Source of the DNA: Leptolyngbya sp. 'hensonii'
GTDB taxonomy: Bacteria > Cyanobacteriota > Cyanobacteriia > GCF-001939115
Direction: 5' to 3'
NCBI RefSeq assembly: GCF_001939115.1
Contig: NZ_MQTZ01000001.1
Coordinates: 1-64,000, forward strand
Length of the DNA stretch: 64,000 nt
In this document: in pieces, positions 1 through 8,119 of the stretch
Layout of the letters: each line of letters opens with the position of its first letter
Position numbering within the stretch: position 1 is the first letter of the stretch
Program-made: the position numbers and the translations under genes
Notes under the pieces: model-generated
What the model was told of the DNA's origin: nothing
Seen by the model: only the letters and a program-made list of their open reading frames with translations
The model's database searches: none

Positions 1-2852
1 GCTCGGCCTGGGCCAGAGAGCTGCCATTGTCAGTGGTGTGCTCAACGCCTTGCGGCATCAAAGGTTTACGCGGGGCTTGGGTTTTCCTTTTTGTGCCCCT
101 TCAGTTTTGTGCTCAACGCCTTGCGGCATCAAAGGTTTACGCGGGACTACCATGGTGGTTTCTCCCCAAAAATCTGAGGTTGTGCTCAACGCCTTGCGGC
201 ATCAAAGGTTTACGCGGGCATCGGCCATGGCGTCTGCGAGTTTTTTGTTTTTGTGCTCAACGCCTTGCGGCATCAAAGGTTTACGCGGGCTACAAAGGAT
301 GGCGTTGTATAAAGCAGGAAGATGTGCTCAACGCCTTGCGGCATCAAAGGTTTACGCGGTTTATAAAATCACTAACACCATGACAGGCGAGTTCTAGTGC
401 TCAACGCCTTGCGGCATCAAAGGTTTACGCGGTGGAGAACGCACTGAACAGTCGCCTGACTCACGATTTGTGCTCAACGCCTTGCGGCATCAAAGGTTTA
501 CGCGGCGAAAAAGCCCTCAGGTGAGGGCTAGGCCAGGTATGTGCTCAACGCCTTGCGGCATCAAAGGTTTACGCGGGTAAACGCTTGCCCACTCTTCGCA
601 CCGCTTGATTGGTGCTCAACGCCTTGCGGCATCAAAGGTTTACGCGGAAAGGTATCGTGGGCACCATAATCTTCAAGCCATTGTGCTCAACGCCTTGCGG
701 CATCAAAGGTTTACGCGGCCCGCCTGGATGAATTTTTTGGCCAGTGGTACAAGTGCTCAACGCCTTGCGGCATCAAAGGTTTACGCGGCATTAACTCTCT
801 TCCTGGGATACGTGGTCAGTGCCGTGCTCAACGCCTTGCGGCATCAAAGGTTTACGCGGTCGACTCCACCCCGTCATCGTATCGACGGTTAAGGTGCTCA
901 ACGCCTTGCGGCATCAAAGGTTTACGCGGTCACCTCAATTATCTAAGGCTTTCAGTCGCAATTCAGTGCTCAACGCCTTGCGGCATCAAAGGTTTACGCG
1001 GCTGACAGTAATGCGACCCTAAGATTGGTCGCCAATGAGTGCTCAACGCCTTGCGGCATCAAAGGTTTACGCGGGTGGCAGAAGCAGGAAGATTGTCAAA
1101 CAGCAGCGGTTGTGCTCAACGCCTTGCGGCATCAAAGGTTTACGCGGGACTTGCTGACCTTAGCCCACTCAGCAGCTTTCTCGTGCTCAACGCCTTGCGG
1201 CATCAAAGGTTTACGCGGCTTGGGGCAATCCCGAAACAGTCCGCCTTGAGTTTAAGGTGCTCAACGCCTTGCGGCATCAAAGGTTTACGCGGGAGCGACC
1301 GCCACAGACAGATGAGCATGAGGCCAAGTGCTCAACGCCTTGCGGCATCAAAGGTTTACGCGGAAATTGTTCCCAGCGTTAGCGTCAAGTCTCCTTCAGC
1401 GTGCTCAACGCCTTGCGGCATCAAAGGTTTACGCGGAGTCAGAACCCCCTCAGCAACAGGTGTGATTCACCTAGTGCTCAACGCCTTGCGGCATCAAAGG
1501 TTTACGCGGCCTTGGCGACCGTGCGTGAGGAGATGACGCCATTGTGCTCAACGCCTTGCGGCATCAAAGGTTTACGCGGGGTGGAAGGATGTTTATCCTC
1601 AACTCCTGAACACCTAGTGCTCAACGCCTTGCGGCATCAAAGGTTTACGCGGTTATGAGCCAGAGTGAAATAGTCATTCTTCCTCCTGTGCTCAACGCCT
1701 TGCGGCATCAAAGGTTTACGCGGTCGTGTCAGCGGTGTTGCAGGCAACGAAGATCAAGAGTGCTCAACGCCTTGCGGCATCAAAGGTTTACGCGGCAGGC
1801 ACAGGACGCATTAACCGCCCATCATGGCCGTGCTCAACGCCTTGCGGCATCAAAGGTTTACGCGGACAAAAAAAATTGCTGAGACGCAAAATGTATAGAG
1901 TGCTCAACGCCTTGCGGCATCAAAGGTTTACGCGGAACCTGACAGCTTTGTGGGGTGGCAATTTGCGACGGTGCTCAACGCCTTGCGGCATCAAAGGTTT
2001 ACGCGGTTCGGGTGGATATAACTCAACCGCCCAGCGATCGGGTGCTCAACGCCTTGCGGCATCAAAGGTTTACGCGGCAAGATGGCCTGAATTGTGGTGG
2101 TACTAGGGCTTGTGTGCTCAACGCCTTGCGGCATCAAAGGTTTACGCGGCAGTCTGAATCCCAATTAAAGGCAGTTGAACGAGGTGCTCAACGCCTTGCG
2201 GCATCAAAGGTTTACGCGGTCCGACTGAATCGATACTCTGGCAGCCAACCACCGTGCTCAACGCCTTGCGGCATCAAAGGTTTACGCGGAATTGAACTGG
2301 AATTCCTCAAAGCTGACTACTCCGTGCTCAACGCCTTGCGGCATCAAAGGTTTACGCGGAGGTCAGTTCTGCCTTCCCACCCGTTGTCTCAACCGTGCTC
2401 AACGCCTTGCGGCATCAAAGGTTTACGCGGGAAAGTAGCCGCCATGCGTGGCGGATTAGAGGAAGTGCTCAACGCCTTGCGGCATCAAAGGTTTACGCGG
2501 ATATCATGTATGACATGATTGTGCTACCATGTATGAGTGCTCAACGCCTTGCGGCATCAAAGGTTTACGCGGCAGCATGTTGGGCCGTATCCGGGTCCGC
2601 ATAAATGTGCTCAACGCCTTGCGGCATCAAAGGTTTACGCGGTCGAAATCTACCCCCAAGTCAACGCCTAATGCCCGTGCTCAACGCCTTGCGGCATCAA
2701 AGGTTTACGCGGGTATTGCCAGTGAACGTAACTGAGCCTGACGGAAGTGCTCAACGCCTTGCGGCATCAAAGGTTTACGCGGGGTCCTTGCTCCTGGCAA
2801 CCACCAAAGTCCTCTAGTGCTCAACGCCTTGCGGCATCAAAGGTTTACGCGG
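1..2852 (-). CRISPR. CRISPR array, at least 40 repeats
   Basis: Forty copies of one 36-bp repeat start at 38, 109, 182, 253 and so on to 2817-2852; all copies read identical, and the 39 complete spacers are 34-38 bp. Bases 1-37 are the length of one more spacer, so the array continues beyond the window. On the minus strand the repeat holds ATGCC-GCAA-GGCGT, a 5-bp hairpin with a GNRA-type tetraloop, followed by the last eight bases TTGAGCAC, which fits a type I Cas6 site with an 8-nt handle. That sets transcription on the minus strand, in line with all cas genes, with the leader and newest spacers at the right end. The apparent ORFs across the array are read-through of the repeat. Confidence 0.99.
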
Positions 2853-3111
2853 AGCGATCGCTAGATTTCCCACCAGCACTAGGCTGGCAGACAACTCTGC
2901 AAGCACCACATCAACCGTGAGGTTATTTTCACACACTTTCAGCCAAACCTCCATGAAGACTGAGTCTATCTAGCCTGGAATCCAGGCTCCGATATCGATT
3001 CCAACTGATGCAGGGATCTCAAGGGGAGATGAAAACGCTAAATCCTACGATTAGCAAGGGTTTCTGAGATTTTATCGGCATCCTTATCTATTACAAGCAG
3101 CCATGCTTGCC
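2853..3111 (-). promoter_or_regulatory. CRISPR leader with candidate promoter
   Basis: This 259-bp gene-free stretch between cas2 and the first repeat is the expected place of the leader. On the minus strand it contains TTGTAA, 16 bp, TAAAAT (3096 to 3069), a plausible sigma-70 promoter for the pre-crRNA. Closer to the array is a 17-bp near-perfect palindrome at 2972-2988, AGCCTGGA-A-TCCAGGCT, which could be a protein site for integration or regulation. The leader assignment rests on position and repeat orientation; the promoter is by eye only. Confidence 0.6.
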
Positions 3112-3405
3112 TCACAAGATCCGATGCCCTTCCTCATCCGTTGGCCAGGATTCTGGCCGATTACAGTGTTGCATCCGCTCCACGCAGCGGTTACATAAGC
3201 CAGTCAAGAGTAATCGATCGTCCTCTGTCAGAATTTTCTCCAGTTCCCAGCGCAATTTCTCCCGATCGCGCTGACTGAGCCAACAGCGAAAAATCGAGTA
3301 CTGCAGACTCTCCCCATAGCCTTGCAGTAGCTTGTAGGCTCTTCGCCAACGCTTGGGGCAGCGAATATCATACGCAATGATGTACCAGTGTTTTGCCTCA
3401 GCCAT
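3112..3405 (-). CDS. cas2: CRISPR-associated endoribonuclease Cas2
   Basis: A 97-residue Cas2, the small dimeric partner of Cas1 in the spacer-integration complex. It has the ferredoxin-like first strand with the conserved acidic residue (YIIAYD, Asp13) followed by a basic helix (RCPKRWRRAYK) and the second strand region QYSIFRCWL, at normal Cas2 length. It lies 84 bp downstream of the cas4-cas1 fusion and directly upstream of the leader, the usual adaptation-module order. Start ATG is at 3405. The gap to cas4-cas1 shows no other gene. Confidence 0.96.
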   Translation of the reverse strand: MAEAKHWYIIAYDIRCPKRWRRAYKLLQGYGESLQYSIFRCWLSQRDREKLRWELEKILTEDDRLLLTGLCNRCVERMQHCNRPESWPTDEEGHRIL

Positions 3406-3489
3406 GTGTATAATCCTGCCTGATATCAGGGATAAACCTGCGATCGCAATTCACATCCGGTGAACCCCAAGACTCACCGGACAGCAGAC

Positions 3490-5154
3490 CTAACGGATCA
3501 CCAATTGCCCAAACAGGCCCCCCTCTCCCGACCACTCCTTCTCTAACAACCGCACCTCCAACTCCAACAACCGCCGGTAGGTGAGGGAATAACCCGTCAC
3601 CGGATGTTTCCAACTCTCTGCCTTGCGCCGCTCATACAGATCCACAAACTTGCGTCGCCCCGTATCACTGAGCCAGACCTGCACCCCGCGCACTTCAAAA
3701 TCTGCCTGCACCTCCCATTGCCCCCGATTGATCGAGGCCATCGCTGTCATATCCACCAGGGGCACCCGAAAGATCTCCATCAAATCCAGGGCCAGGGGCG
3801 GAGCCTGGGTTCGGGGCTGATGGTAGAATCCCAGGGCTGGTTCCAGGCCAACGGTCAGAATGCTGTTCATGACATCTTTCAACAGCAGGGCATAACCAAA
3901 ACTCAGGAGCGCATTGAACCGATCGCGGGGAGGACGGCGGTTGCGACCATCGAACTGCAGCAGCGGATCCACCTGATCGCCGATCAGATGGGGCAAGGCT
4001 CCGAAATAAAGCGCAGCCAGATTTCCTTCCAGACCCAGCAGCGTTTCCAGAGCGGGGGCTTTGTTCACCTGCTTCAGGGTGGCTTTCATCTGGTGGATGG
4101 CTTGCTGCAAGGCTTCTGGTACTGGGTCTTTCCCTCGCTGCCCCCGCATCAGAAACTTGCGCTGGCCCTGCCCCCGGCAGATGACCAGTTGGCGGGCCAG
4201 TTCCAGGCAGGTTTCTGGTTGGCTCAGGGCTCCGTACTGACGAATCCGTCGCTGGATACTCCCGTGGCGGTTGTCAAAACTCCCCAGGTAGCGGCCTCCA
4301 CCAGAGATGAAGTGAACGCCGATGCCCTGTTCTGAACAAAAATGCAACGCCTGGGTGGAAATCTGGGAGAAACTGTGCAGCACTACCTGCCCGATCTGAC
4401 GAATGGGAATCTTTTCGATCGGTTGATTGCGTCGAGTAATCTTCAGTTGGTCCCCGGTGCGGCCCACAGATGACCCTGGCTCCAGCACATGGATGATCTG
4501 CCGATCGTCATCCTGGGGAAACAGGCGCACGGGCTGCCATTCCCGATCGTGGGCCAGACGCGCCTCTTCCGGCAAACAGACGGAGGACAGGGAACAACGG
4601 GCGCAGAGCCGTTCGTTCTCAGTGACAGGAGGCCGATAAAGGGAAGCCCGCAGCGATCGGGCCTGGGCGATCGCAGTTTGCACGGTCTGTCTGCCCGCCT
4701 CATTCAAAGGCACATGCACCAGCACATTGTCCGCATGGTAGCGAATTCGTCCCTCCGCTACTGGCACCTGAAGTACAGTTTCGATCAGGCAGGCATAGGC
4801 CAAAATCTGGAGCCGATCGCTCTCCCATGCCTGAGGCTGGTTATGCTCGTCTCGATGGGAACGACCTCGTTTATGTTCATAGGGAATAGTGTTGCCATCA
4901 CGGGTACGGAGGGCATCCACCCGTCCCCGCAGGCCCAGTTCTTCGCTTTCGAGGAAGAGTTCCTCCCAGGCTTCGTCTTCCTGTTTCTCCAGTTCAACGT
5001 GCAGCCTGCGTCCGGCGAAGACGGCAGCATCCTGGGTATAGAGTTCTTCGACTTCTTCCAGGTAAAACAGCCGAGGACAGTAAGCAAAGGCATGGAGGGC
5101 AGATACCCGCAGGGTAGCTTGTTGCGCGATCGAATCGTTCGTGATAACCATCAT
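3490..5154 (-). CDS. cas4-cas1: Cas4-Cas1 fusion protein
   Basis: A 554-residue fusion that joins the Cas4 nuclease, which trims prespacers and checks the PAM, to the Cas1 integrase. The Cas4 part (about 1-200) shows Cys26 and the C-terminal cluster Cys184, Cys187, Cys193 for a 4Fe-4S centre, with the nuclease residues Asp80 (GRVDAL), Glu93 and Lys95 (YEHKRG). The Cas1 part (about 220-554) has metal-binding Glu376 (LGLEGNL), His445 (GFYHQP) and Asp457/Glu460 (LDLMEIF). All key residues are present, so both parts look active. AAGGAG precedes ATG 5154; a second ATG follows at once. Such fusions are known from Myxan-type and I-G systems. A repeat-like hairpin lies in the region just upstream of the ribosome site. 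Confidence 0.96.
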   Translation of the reverse strand: MMVITNDSIAQQATLRVSALHAFAYCPRLFYLEEVEELYTQDAAVFAGRRLHVELEKQEDEAWEELFLESEELGLRGRVDALRTRDGNTIPYEHKRGRSHRDEHNQPQAWESDRLQILAYACLIETVLQVPVAEGRIRYHADNVLVHVPLNEAGRQTVQTAIAQARSLRASLYRPPVTENERLCARCSLSSVCLPEEARLAHDREWQPVRLFPQDDDRQIIHVLEPGSSVGRTGDQLKITRRNQPIEKIPIRQIGQVVLHSFSQISTQALHFCSEQGIGVHFISGGGRYLGSFDNRHGSIQRRIRQYGALSQPETCLELARQLVICRGQGQRKFLMRGQRGKDPVPEALQQAIHQMKATLKQVNKAPALETLLGLEGNLAALYFGALPHLIGDQVDPLLQFDGRNRRPPRDRFNALLSFGYALLLKDVMNSILTVGLEPALGFYHQPRTQAPPLALDLMEIFRVPLVDMTAMASINRGQWEVQADFEVRGVQVWLSDTGRRKFVDLYERRKAESWKHPVTGYSLTYRRLLELEVRLLEKEWSGEGGLFGQLVIR

Positions 5155-5173
5155 TTACTCCTTAAGGTTCAAG

Positions 5174-5209
5174 ATTGGGAGCGCCTGACGGCATCAGTGG
5201 TGGGGTCTG
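5174..5209 (-). repeat. Orphan CRISPR-repeat-like sequence before cas4-cas1
   Basis: Aligned without gaps to the array repeat, about 20 of 36 positions match, with the matches in the hairpin core. Read on the minus strand it contains TGCC-GTCA-GGCG, keeping the stem of the array repeat with a changed loop; the 3' handle is not conserved. The same core, 14 identical bases (5182-5195), recurs at 8259-8272. It ends about 20 bp before the cas4-cas1 start codon, inside the likely 5' untranslated region. It could be a relic repeat, a Cas6-recognised leader hairpin, or chance. Confidence 0.4.
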
Positions 5210-5210
5210 C

Positions 5211-5241
5211 CATCGCACCCAAAGTCTGCCTGGGTGCGATG
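5211..5241. other. Perfect 11-bp inverted repeat
   Basis: CATCGCACCCA (5211-5221) pairs perfectly with TGGGTGCGATG (5231-5241) across a 9-nt loop. It lies between the stop of the 124-residue gene (5277) and the start of cas4-cas1 (5154), both on the minus strand. It could act as a transcription terminator or attenuator, but no T-run follows on the minus strand, so a classical intrinsic terminator is unlikely. Confidence 0.6.
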
Positions 5242-5276
5242 GGGCGACTCACTCCCCGTTTGGGGGCGTCTTTGCC

Positions 5277-5651
5277 CTAACTGGCAGCGGGCAGGTTGCG
5301 GGAACGGGTGGGGCGTCTGCGATCGGATTTCTTCTTCAGCCCAATGGACTGGGCTTCATTACTATCCGACCCATATTGCCCTTTGACCACTTCTTTCATC
5401 GCTAGCACCGCATTATGGAATTCCCACTCAGCTAACCGGGCCAGGTCAGAGGCGGCTCTGTACATTGCCTGCCGTTCTGTTTCAGTTTGTCGTTGGGCAA
5501 TCATATTTTGGTAAGCCGCCTGGAGTGCTTCCGATGTTGCCTCAGTCCGAGTTGTACTGTAGGTCACGATCGTACCCAGACCATTGAGAGCCTCAATATC
5601 CTGGTTGATGACGCTGGGAGTCAGACGGCGATTGGTATTTTGAATTGGCAT
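5277..5651 (-). CDS. Hypothetical protein, 124 aa
   Basis: Not recognised. The product is soluble-looking, rich in helix-forming residues over about 20-95 and ends in a strongly basic tail (KKKSDRRRPTRSRN). No cysteine or membrane segment is evident. A TTGACA box at 5690-5685 (minus strand) and a strong GGAGG at 5678-5674 lie upstream, but the GGAGG is about 22 nt from the ATG, unusually far, so the annotated start may be imperfect. The gene sits inside the island that separates the Cas effector genes from the adaptation genes; nothing shows that it works with CRISPR. Confidence 0.55.
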   Translation of the reverse strand: MPIQNTNRRLTPSVINQDIEALNGLGTIVTYSTTRTEATSEALQAAYQNMIAQRQTETERQAMYRAASDLARLAEWEFHNAVLAMKEVVKGQYGSDSNEAQSIGLKKKSDRRRPTRSRNLPAAS

Positions 5652-6007
5652 AAAAGAAGAAACGGTAAAGGAACCTCCTTACTATGTCAAGTTCAAGTAA
5701 AATTTTATACAGTGATATTGACGATTTACGTATGTCTGTGATCTCCCTGAGAATTAAAAGTTGATGGACAACATTGCCAATGCATACGGATCCATTCCCG
5801 ATGGATGACGTAGCATTCAGTAAGATCCGAAGTCACCATGCCAATGGTGAGGCTAACATTGTTCATTGCAGCCGATGCATTCACGATCGCAGGCGATACA
5901 ATCTCAATGCATGGGCTACCATTCCGTAACAACCGCAATCCCTTTGGGATTGTCAGGGCTGACATTGACAGGGGAGCGGGTGCAGGATGGGTTGTCGCAG
6001 CAACAGA
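5652..6007. other. Intergenic region, no gene supported
   Basis: Apart from the TTGACA/GGAGG elements near 5674-5690 for the downstream minus-strand gene, no recognisable gene is seen here. A minus-strand open frame of 79 codons (5726-5965) has no recognisable motif and no ribosome site and is not called. The segment has several GCGATCGC-type HIP1 sites. Confidence 0.5.
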
Positions 6008-6598
6008 TTAAGCCTGCGCTGGGTTGATCAGTCCAGCTTTCTGGAACAGTTGCTGGGCAGTCAGGTGCAATCCCTCCAGGAGCGGATCGATCAGAGGTGT
6101 TGCTCCGGTACAGGTCAAAGGCGGGCGATCGGGATAGAAAACCGTAATACTTTGAGCTTGAGTATCCACAACCCACACTCTCAGTACCCCAGATGCCAGA
6201 TAATCGGTGGCTTTCTCTACCATGACTCCGAAGGATTGACCGGGAGAGATTATTTCAATCGCCAATTCCGGCGGCACCGGGCAGGGGGCATCTTCAGCCC
6301 AGGTTGCCGGGAGACGATCGTAGGAGATGTAGGTCAGATCTGGAATCGGCACCCAGGATTGATCTTGTCGGACCAGGGACACCGCCCATTCAATCTGCGA
6401 TCGTCCCCGGTTTTCGCTCCATTGACTCAGCAAAACAAAAAGAACGCCAGTGAGAGAACTGTGAAAATATTTGGGAGACATGGCAAGTTCCTGGAACTTG
6501 GGAACGGCCCGACCATTGACTAGCTCATAGCGCTGATCACTTGCAGGTAGAGCCAGAAATTCTTCCAGGGTCAAGAGTTTATCGGGTGCCTGAACCAT
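6008..6598 (-). CDS. Uma2 family (DUF820) putative endonuclease
   Basis: A 196-residue member of the Uma2 family, PD-(D/E)XK-fold proteins greatly expanded in cyanobacteria and of mostly unknown role. The family pattern is clear: N-terminal LTLEEFLALP and YELVNGRAV, central VPIPDLTYI (acidic residue before the strand), ELAIEIISPGQS, then KATDYLASGVLRVWVVD. The ATG at 6598, giving an MVQAPDKLLTLEEFL start, was chosen because the upstream extension to 6700 has no family similarity. It stands among toxin-antitoxin debris inside the cas locus, on the same strand. Function is inferred from family only. Confidence 0.85.
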   Translation of the reverse strand: MVQAPDKLLTLEEFLALPASDQRYELVNGRAVPKFQELAMSPKYFHSSLTGVLFVLLSQWSENRGRSQIEWAVSLVRQDQSWVPIPDLTYISYDRLPATWAEDAPCPVPPELAIEIISPGQSFGVMVEKATDYLASGVLRVWVVDTQAQSITVFYPDRPPLTCTGATPLIDPLLEGLHLTAQQLFQKAGLINPAQA

Positions 6599-6695
6599 CG
6601 TGATTGCTCCTGAACGTGCAGGGTTGTCTGAATTATAGCGAGGGGGTAGGGGTGGTTTATTGGCGATCGATATGATTAACTGTGATGAAATTTGC

Positions 6696-6759
6696 GGCAT
6701 CCAGGCAAGCCTAACTATGGAGCAGCAATCAGATCATCCAGAACAACGACAAGGTTTTC
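6696..6759 (-). pseudogene. Relic of a PIN-toxin C-terminus
   Basis: The minus strand encodes ENLVVVLDDLIAAP then stop (6759-6715), and the flank to 6696 continues the match. It is a diverged duplicate of 7223 to about 7290, which encodes NLPVVILDDVMAVP then stop and is the tail of the PIN pseudogene. Only the tail survives here; a TAG stop lies immediately upstream in frame. Confidence 0.5.
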
Positions 6760-6825
6760 CATCACCTACGTCGGCAGGTTTTCTGCTTGTAGCTGCGACT
6801 GGGAAACTGGCTTTAAAACCATCCT

Positions 6826-7065
6826 TTAAGGGAAATAACGATAGATTTCTTTCTGGTGTAACACTCGAACAAAACTCACGGTGCTTTCATTTACAGTTAG
6901 TCCAACTCGGTAATCACCCACTCTAATCCGGTAGTAGTCTCCTTGTGCCTTTAATTTTTTGACGTTGCTCAAATCTGCCAAACTATCTAGATTCTCGACC
7001 TCTTCGATGATGACTTGAATCCTCTGTAGCAGTTCTGCATCTTTGATCTTGCGGGTACATGTCAC
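6826..7065 (-). pseudogene. RelE/ParE-like toxin, N-terminus lost
   Basis: About 75 residues match the RelE superfamily of mRNA-cleaving or gyrase-inhibiting toxins: KIKDAELLQRIQVII, then VKKLKAQGDYYRIRVGDYRVG and VRVLHQKEIYRYFP at the natural C-terminus. The first 15 or so residues expected before KIKD are missing; upstream the frame enters a dispersed palindromic repeat (7069-7219), which seems to have replaced the original 5' end. A GTG at 7065 with GAGG in front could still start an 80-residue product. No adjacent antitoxin for it is evident, so it is probably a relic. Confidence 0.65.
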
Positions 7066-7068
7066 CTT

Positions 7069-7219
7069 TGCCCTCACCCTAAATCCCTCTCCCAAATTGG
7101 GAGAGGGACTTTGAAATGATTCGGCTCCCCTTCGCCCTTTTTGGGAGAAGGGGCTAGGGGATGTAGACGCGCAGCGGCTTCCCCTTGGGTGGGCAACCTT
7201 GCAAAACTGGGATGCTCTC
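7069..7219. repeat. Dispersed palindromic repeat, copy A
   Basis: It starts with the palindromic arm CCCTCTCCCAAATTGGGAG and a second arm pair CTCCCCTTC...GAAGGGG, and ends with a 57-bp block (7163-7219). The same 57 bp occur at 7799-7855 and 31621-31677. It abuts and truncates the RelE-like gene. It is MITE-like in size; no transposase is linked to it. Confidence 0.85.
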
Positions 7220-7241
7220 TGTGGCATCCAGACAAGCCTGA

Positions 7242-7663
7242 CTATGGAACAGCCATAACATCATCCAGAATAACCACGGGTAAATTGGGAATATTTCAGA
7301 ATGCACGATCGTTTGTAAGGAAAAGTGTACAGTTCGTATTAATAGCTGTTGTGCTATGGATAGCATCAGGTGTTTTCAGGTTAGTTGCTGCTCTCAGAGT
7401 TGCAGCATCTCTGAGAATTTTCTGTGAAATAGGGATAAGTTGAATATCAGTACCCAAAAGTAGTTGCTCATAGGTTTGAGCTAAAGCTGTATTAGCTTGC
7501 TTAAGTGGCATCACCAAGCTTTCCAGTAGGACCAACTCACTACAAATCAGATCAATTTCACCTGCTTTCAACTTAAGCCACATGGGTTCTAAAATTGAAA
7601 AGTAATAAAGTAATTTGGAAATTTCTCAACACTGTAGATAATAATTTGGGTGTCTACATACAC
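7242..7663 (-). pseudogene. PIN-domain (VapC-like) toxin, frameshifted
   Basis: A PIN ribonuclease of VapC type broken by two lesions. The N-terminus (VYVDTQIIIYSVEKFPNYF, with the conserved Asp) is followed by a tandem duplication of 8 bp (7599-7606 and 7607-7614, AAAGTAAT on the plus strand). Removing one copy restores NYFSILEPMWLKLKAG in frame. The body (IDLICSELVLLES, then TPDAIHSTTAI and LFLTNDRAF) is normal, then a TGA replaces what is probably an Arg codon before NIPNLPVVILDDVMAVP. It follows a matching antitoxin gene (7859-8101), from which a dispersed repeat now separates it. A GTG at 7663 is the likely start. Confidence 0.8.
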
Positions 7664-7710
7664 GAGACTTGACTGAGGAAAATTTAGCGGAGTGCATCCC
7701 ACTTTTGTAG

Positions 7711-7855
7711 CCCTCTCCCTAAATCCCTCTCCCAGAACGGGAGAGGGACTTTGAATCTGGCTCCCCTTCTCCCTCTTTGGGAGAAGGGGCTGGGGGATGT
7801 AGACGCGCAGCGGCTTCCCCTTGGGTGGGCAACCTTGCAAAACTGGGATGCTCTC
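7711..7855. repeat. Dispersed palindromic repeat, copy B
   Basis: Same family and order as the copy at 7069-7219, including the identical 57-bp block, here 7799-7855. It begins 3 bp beyond the stop codon of the antitoxin gene and fills the gap to the PIN pseudogene, so it was inserted into a toxin-antitoxin operon. Confidence 0.85.
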
Positions 7856-7858
7856 GAT

Positions 7859-8101
7859 TTAGCGTTCCCATGATTCTCGTTCCGCATGGAGATATTGGTC
7901 AACTTCTTCTGATGTTTTGAAGAGTGGCTGACGATCTTGAGAATTATTAATAACATCTATTGCTGAGATGGTTGGAACAATAGGTTTTGTTCGCAGAACA
8001 ACAAATACTTCAACTTCTTCACCCGCTGATTCAATTGGTAATTGAAGTTCAAGTTTGCCATCTGGGAGAACTTTAGTCGTAATACGAATGGCTGATTGCA
8101 T
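7859..8101 (-). CDS. Antitoxin-like protein of a PIN toxin pair
   Basis: An 80-residue protein of the type found before PIN toxins in cyanobacteria: N-terminal beta-rich stretch (IRITTKVLPDGKLELQLP, then EEVEVFVVLR) and acidic C-terminus (TSEEVDQYLHAERESWER). It would bind and neutralise the PIN toxin and probably repress the operon. The ATG at 8101 is preceded by GGAAA; the upstream TTG at 8119 is less likely. Its toxin partner (7242-7663) is frameshifted, so the antitoxin is now an orphan. Role inferred from context and general resemblance. Confidence 0.65.
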   Translation of the reverse strand: MQSAIRITTKVLPDGKLELQLPIESAGEEVEVFVVLRTKPIVPTISAIDVINNSQDRQPLFKTSEEVDQYLHAERESWER

Positions 8102-8119
8102 GATGTTTTCCACTTTCAA

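Noticed and set aside
27-2817. More than a dozen open frames through the array with repeated peptides such as CSTPCGIKGLRG or LNALRHQRFTR
   Set aside because: They are translations of the CRISPR repeat in its three frames; no ribosome sites, no independent coding signal.
4489-5280. 263-codon open frame on the plus strand opposite cas4-cas1
   Set aside because: Shadow of the strongly supported minus-strand gene; no motif of its own.
5726-5965. 79-codon minus-strand frame between the unknown gene and Uma2
   Set aside because: No ribosome site, no recognisable motif, composition typical of non-coding DNA.
6693-6706. TTGCGGCATCCAGG as a third repeat-like element
   Set aside because: It belongs to the duplicated PIN-tail sequence (also at 7223, where the match to the CRISPR repeat is poorer), and the matching part is short.
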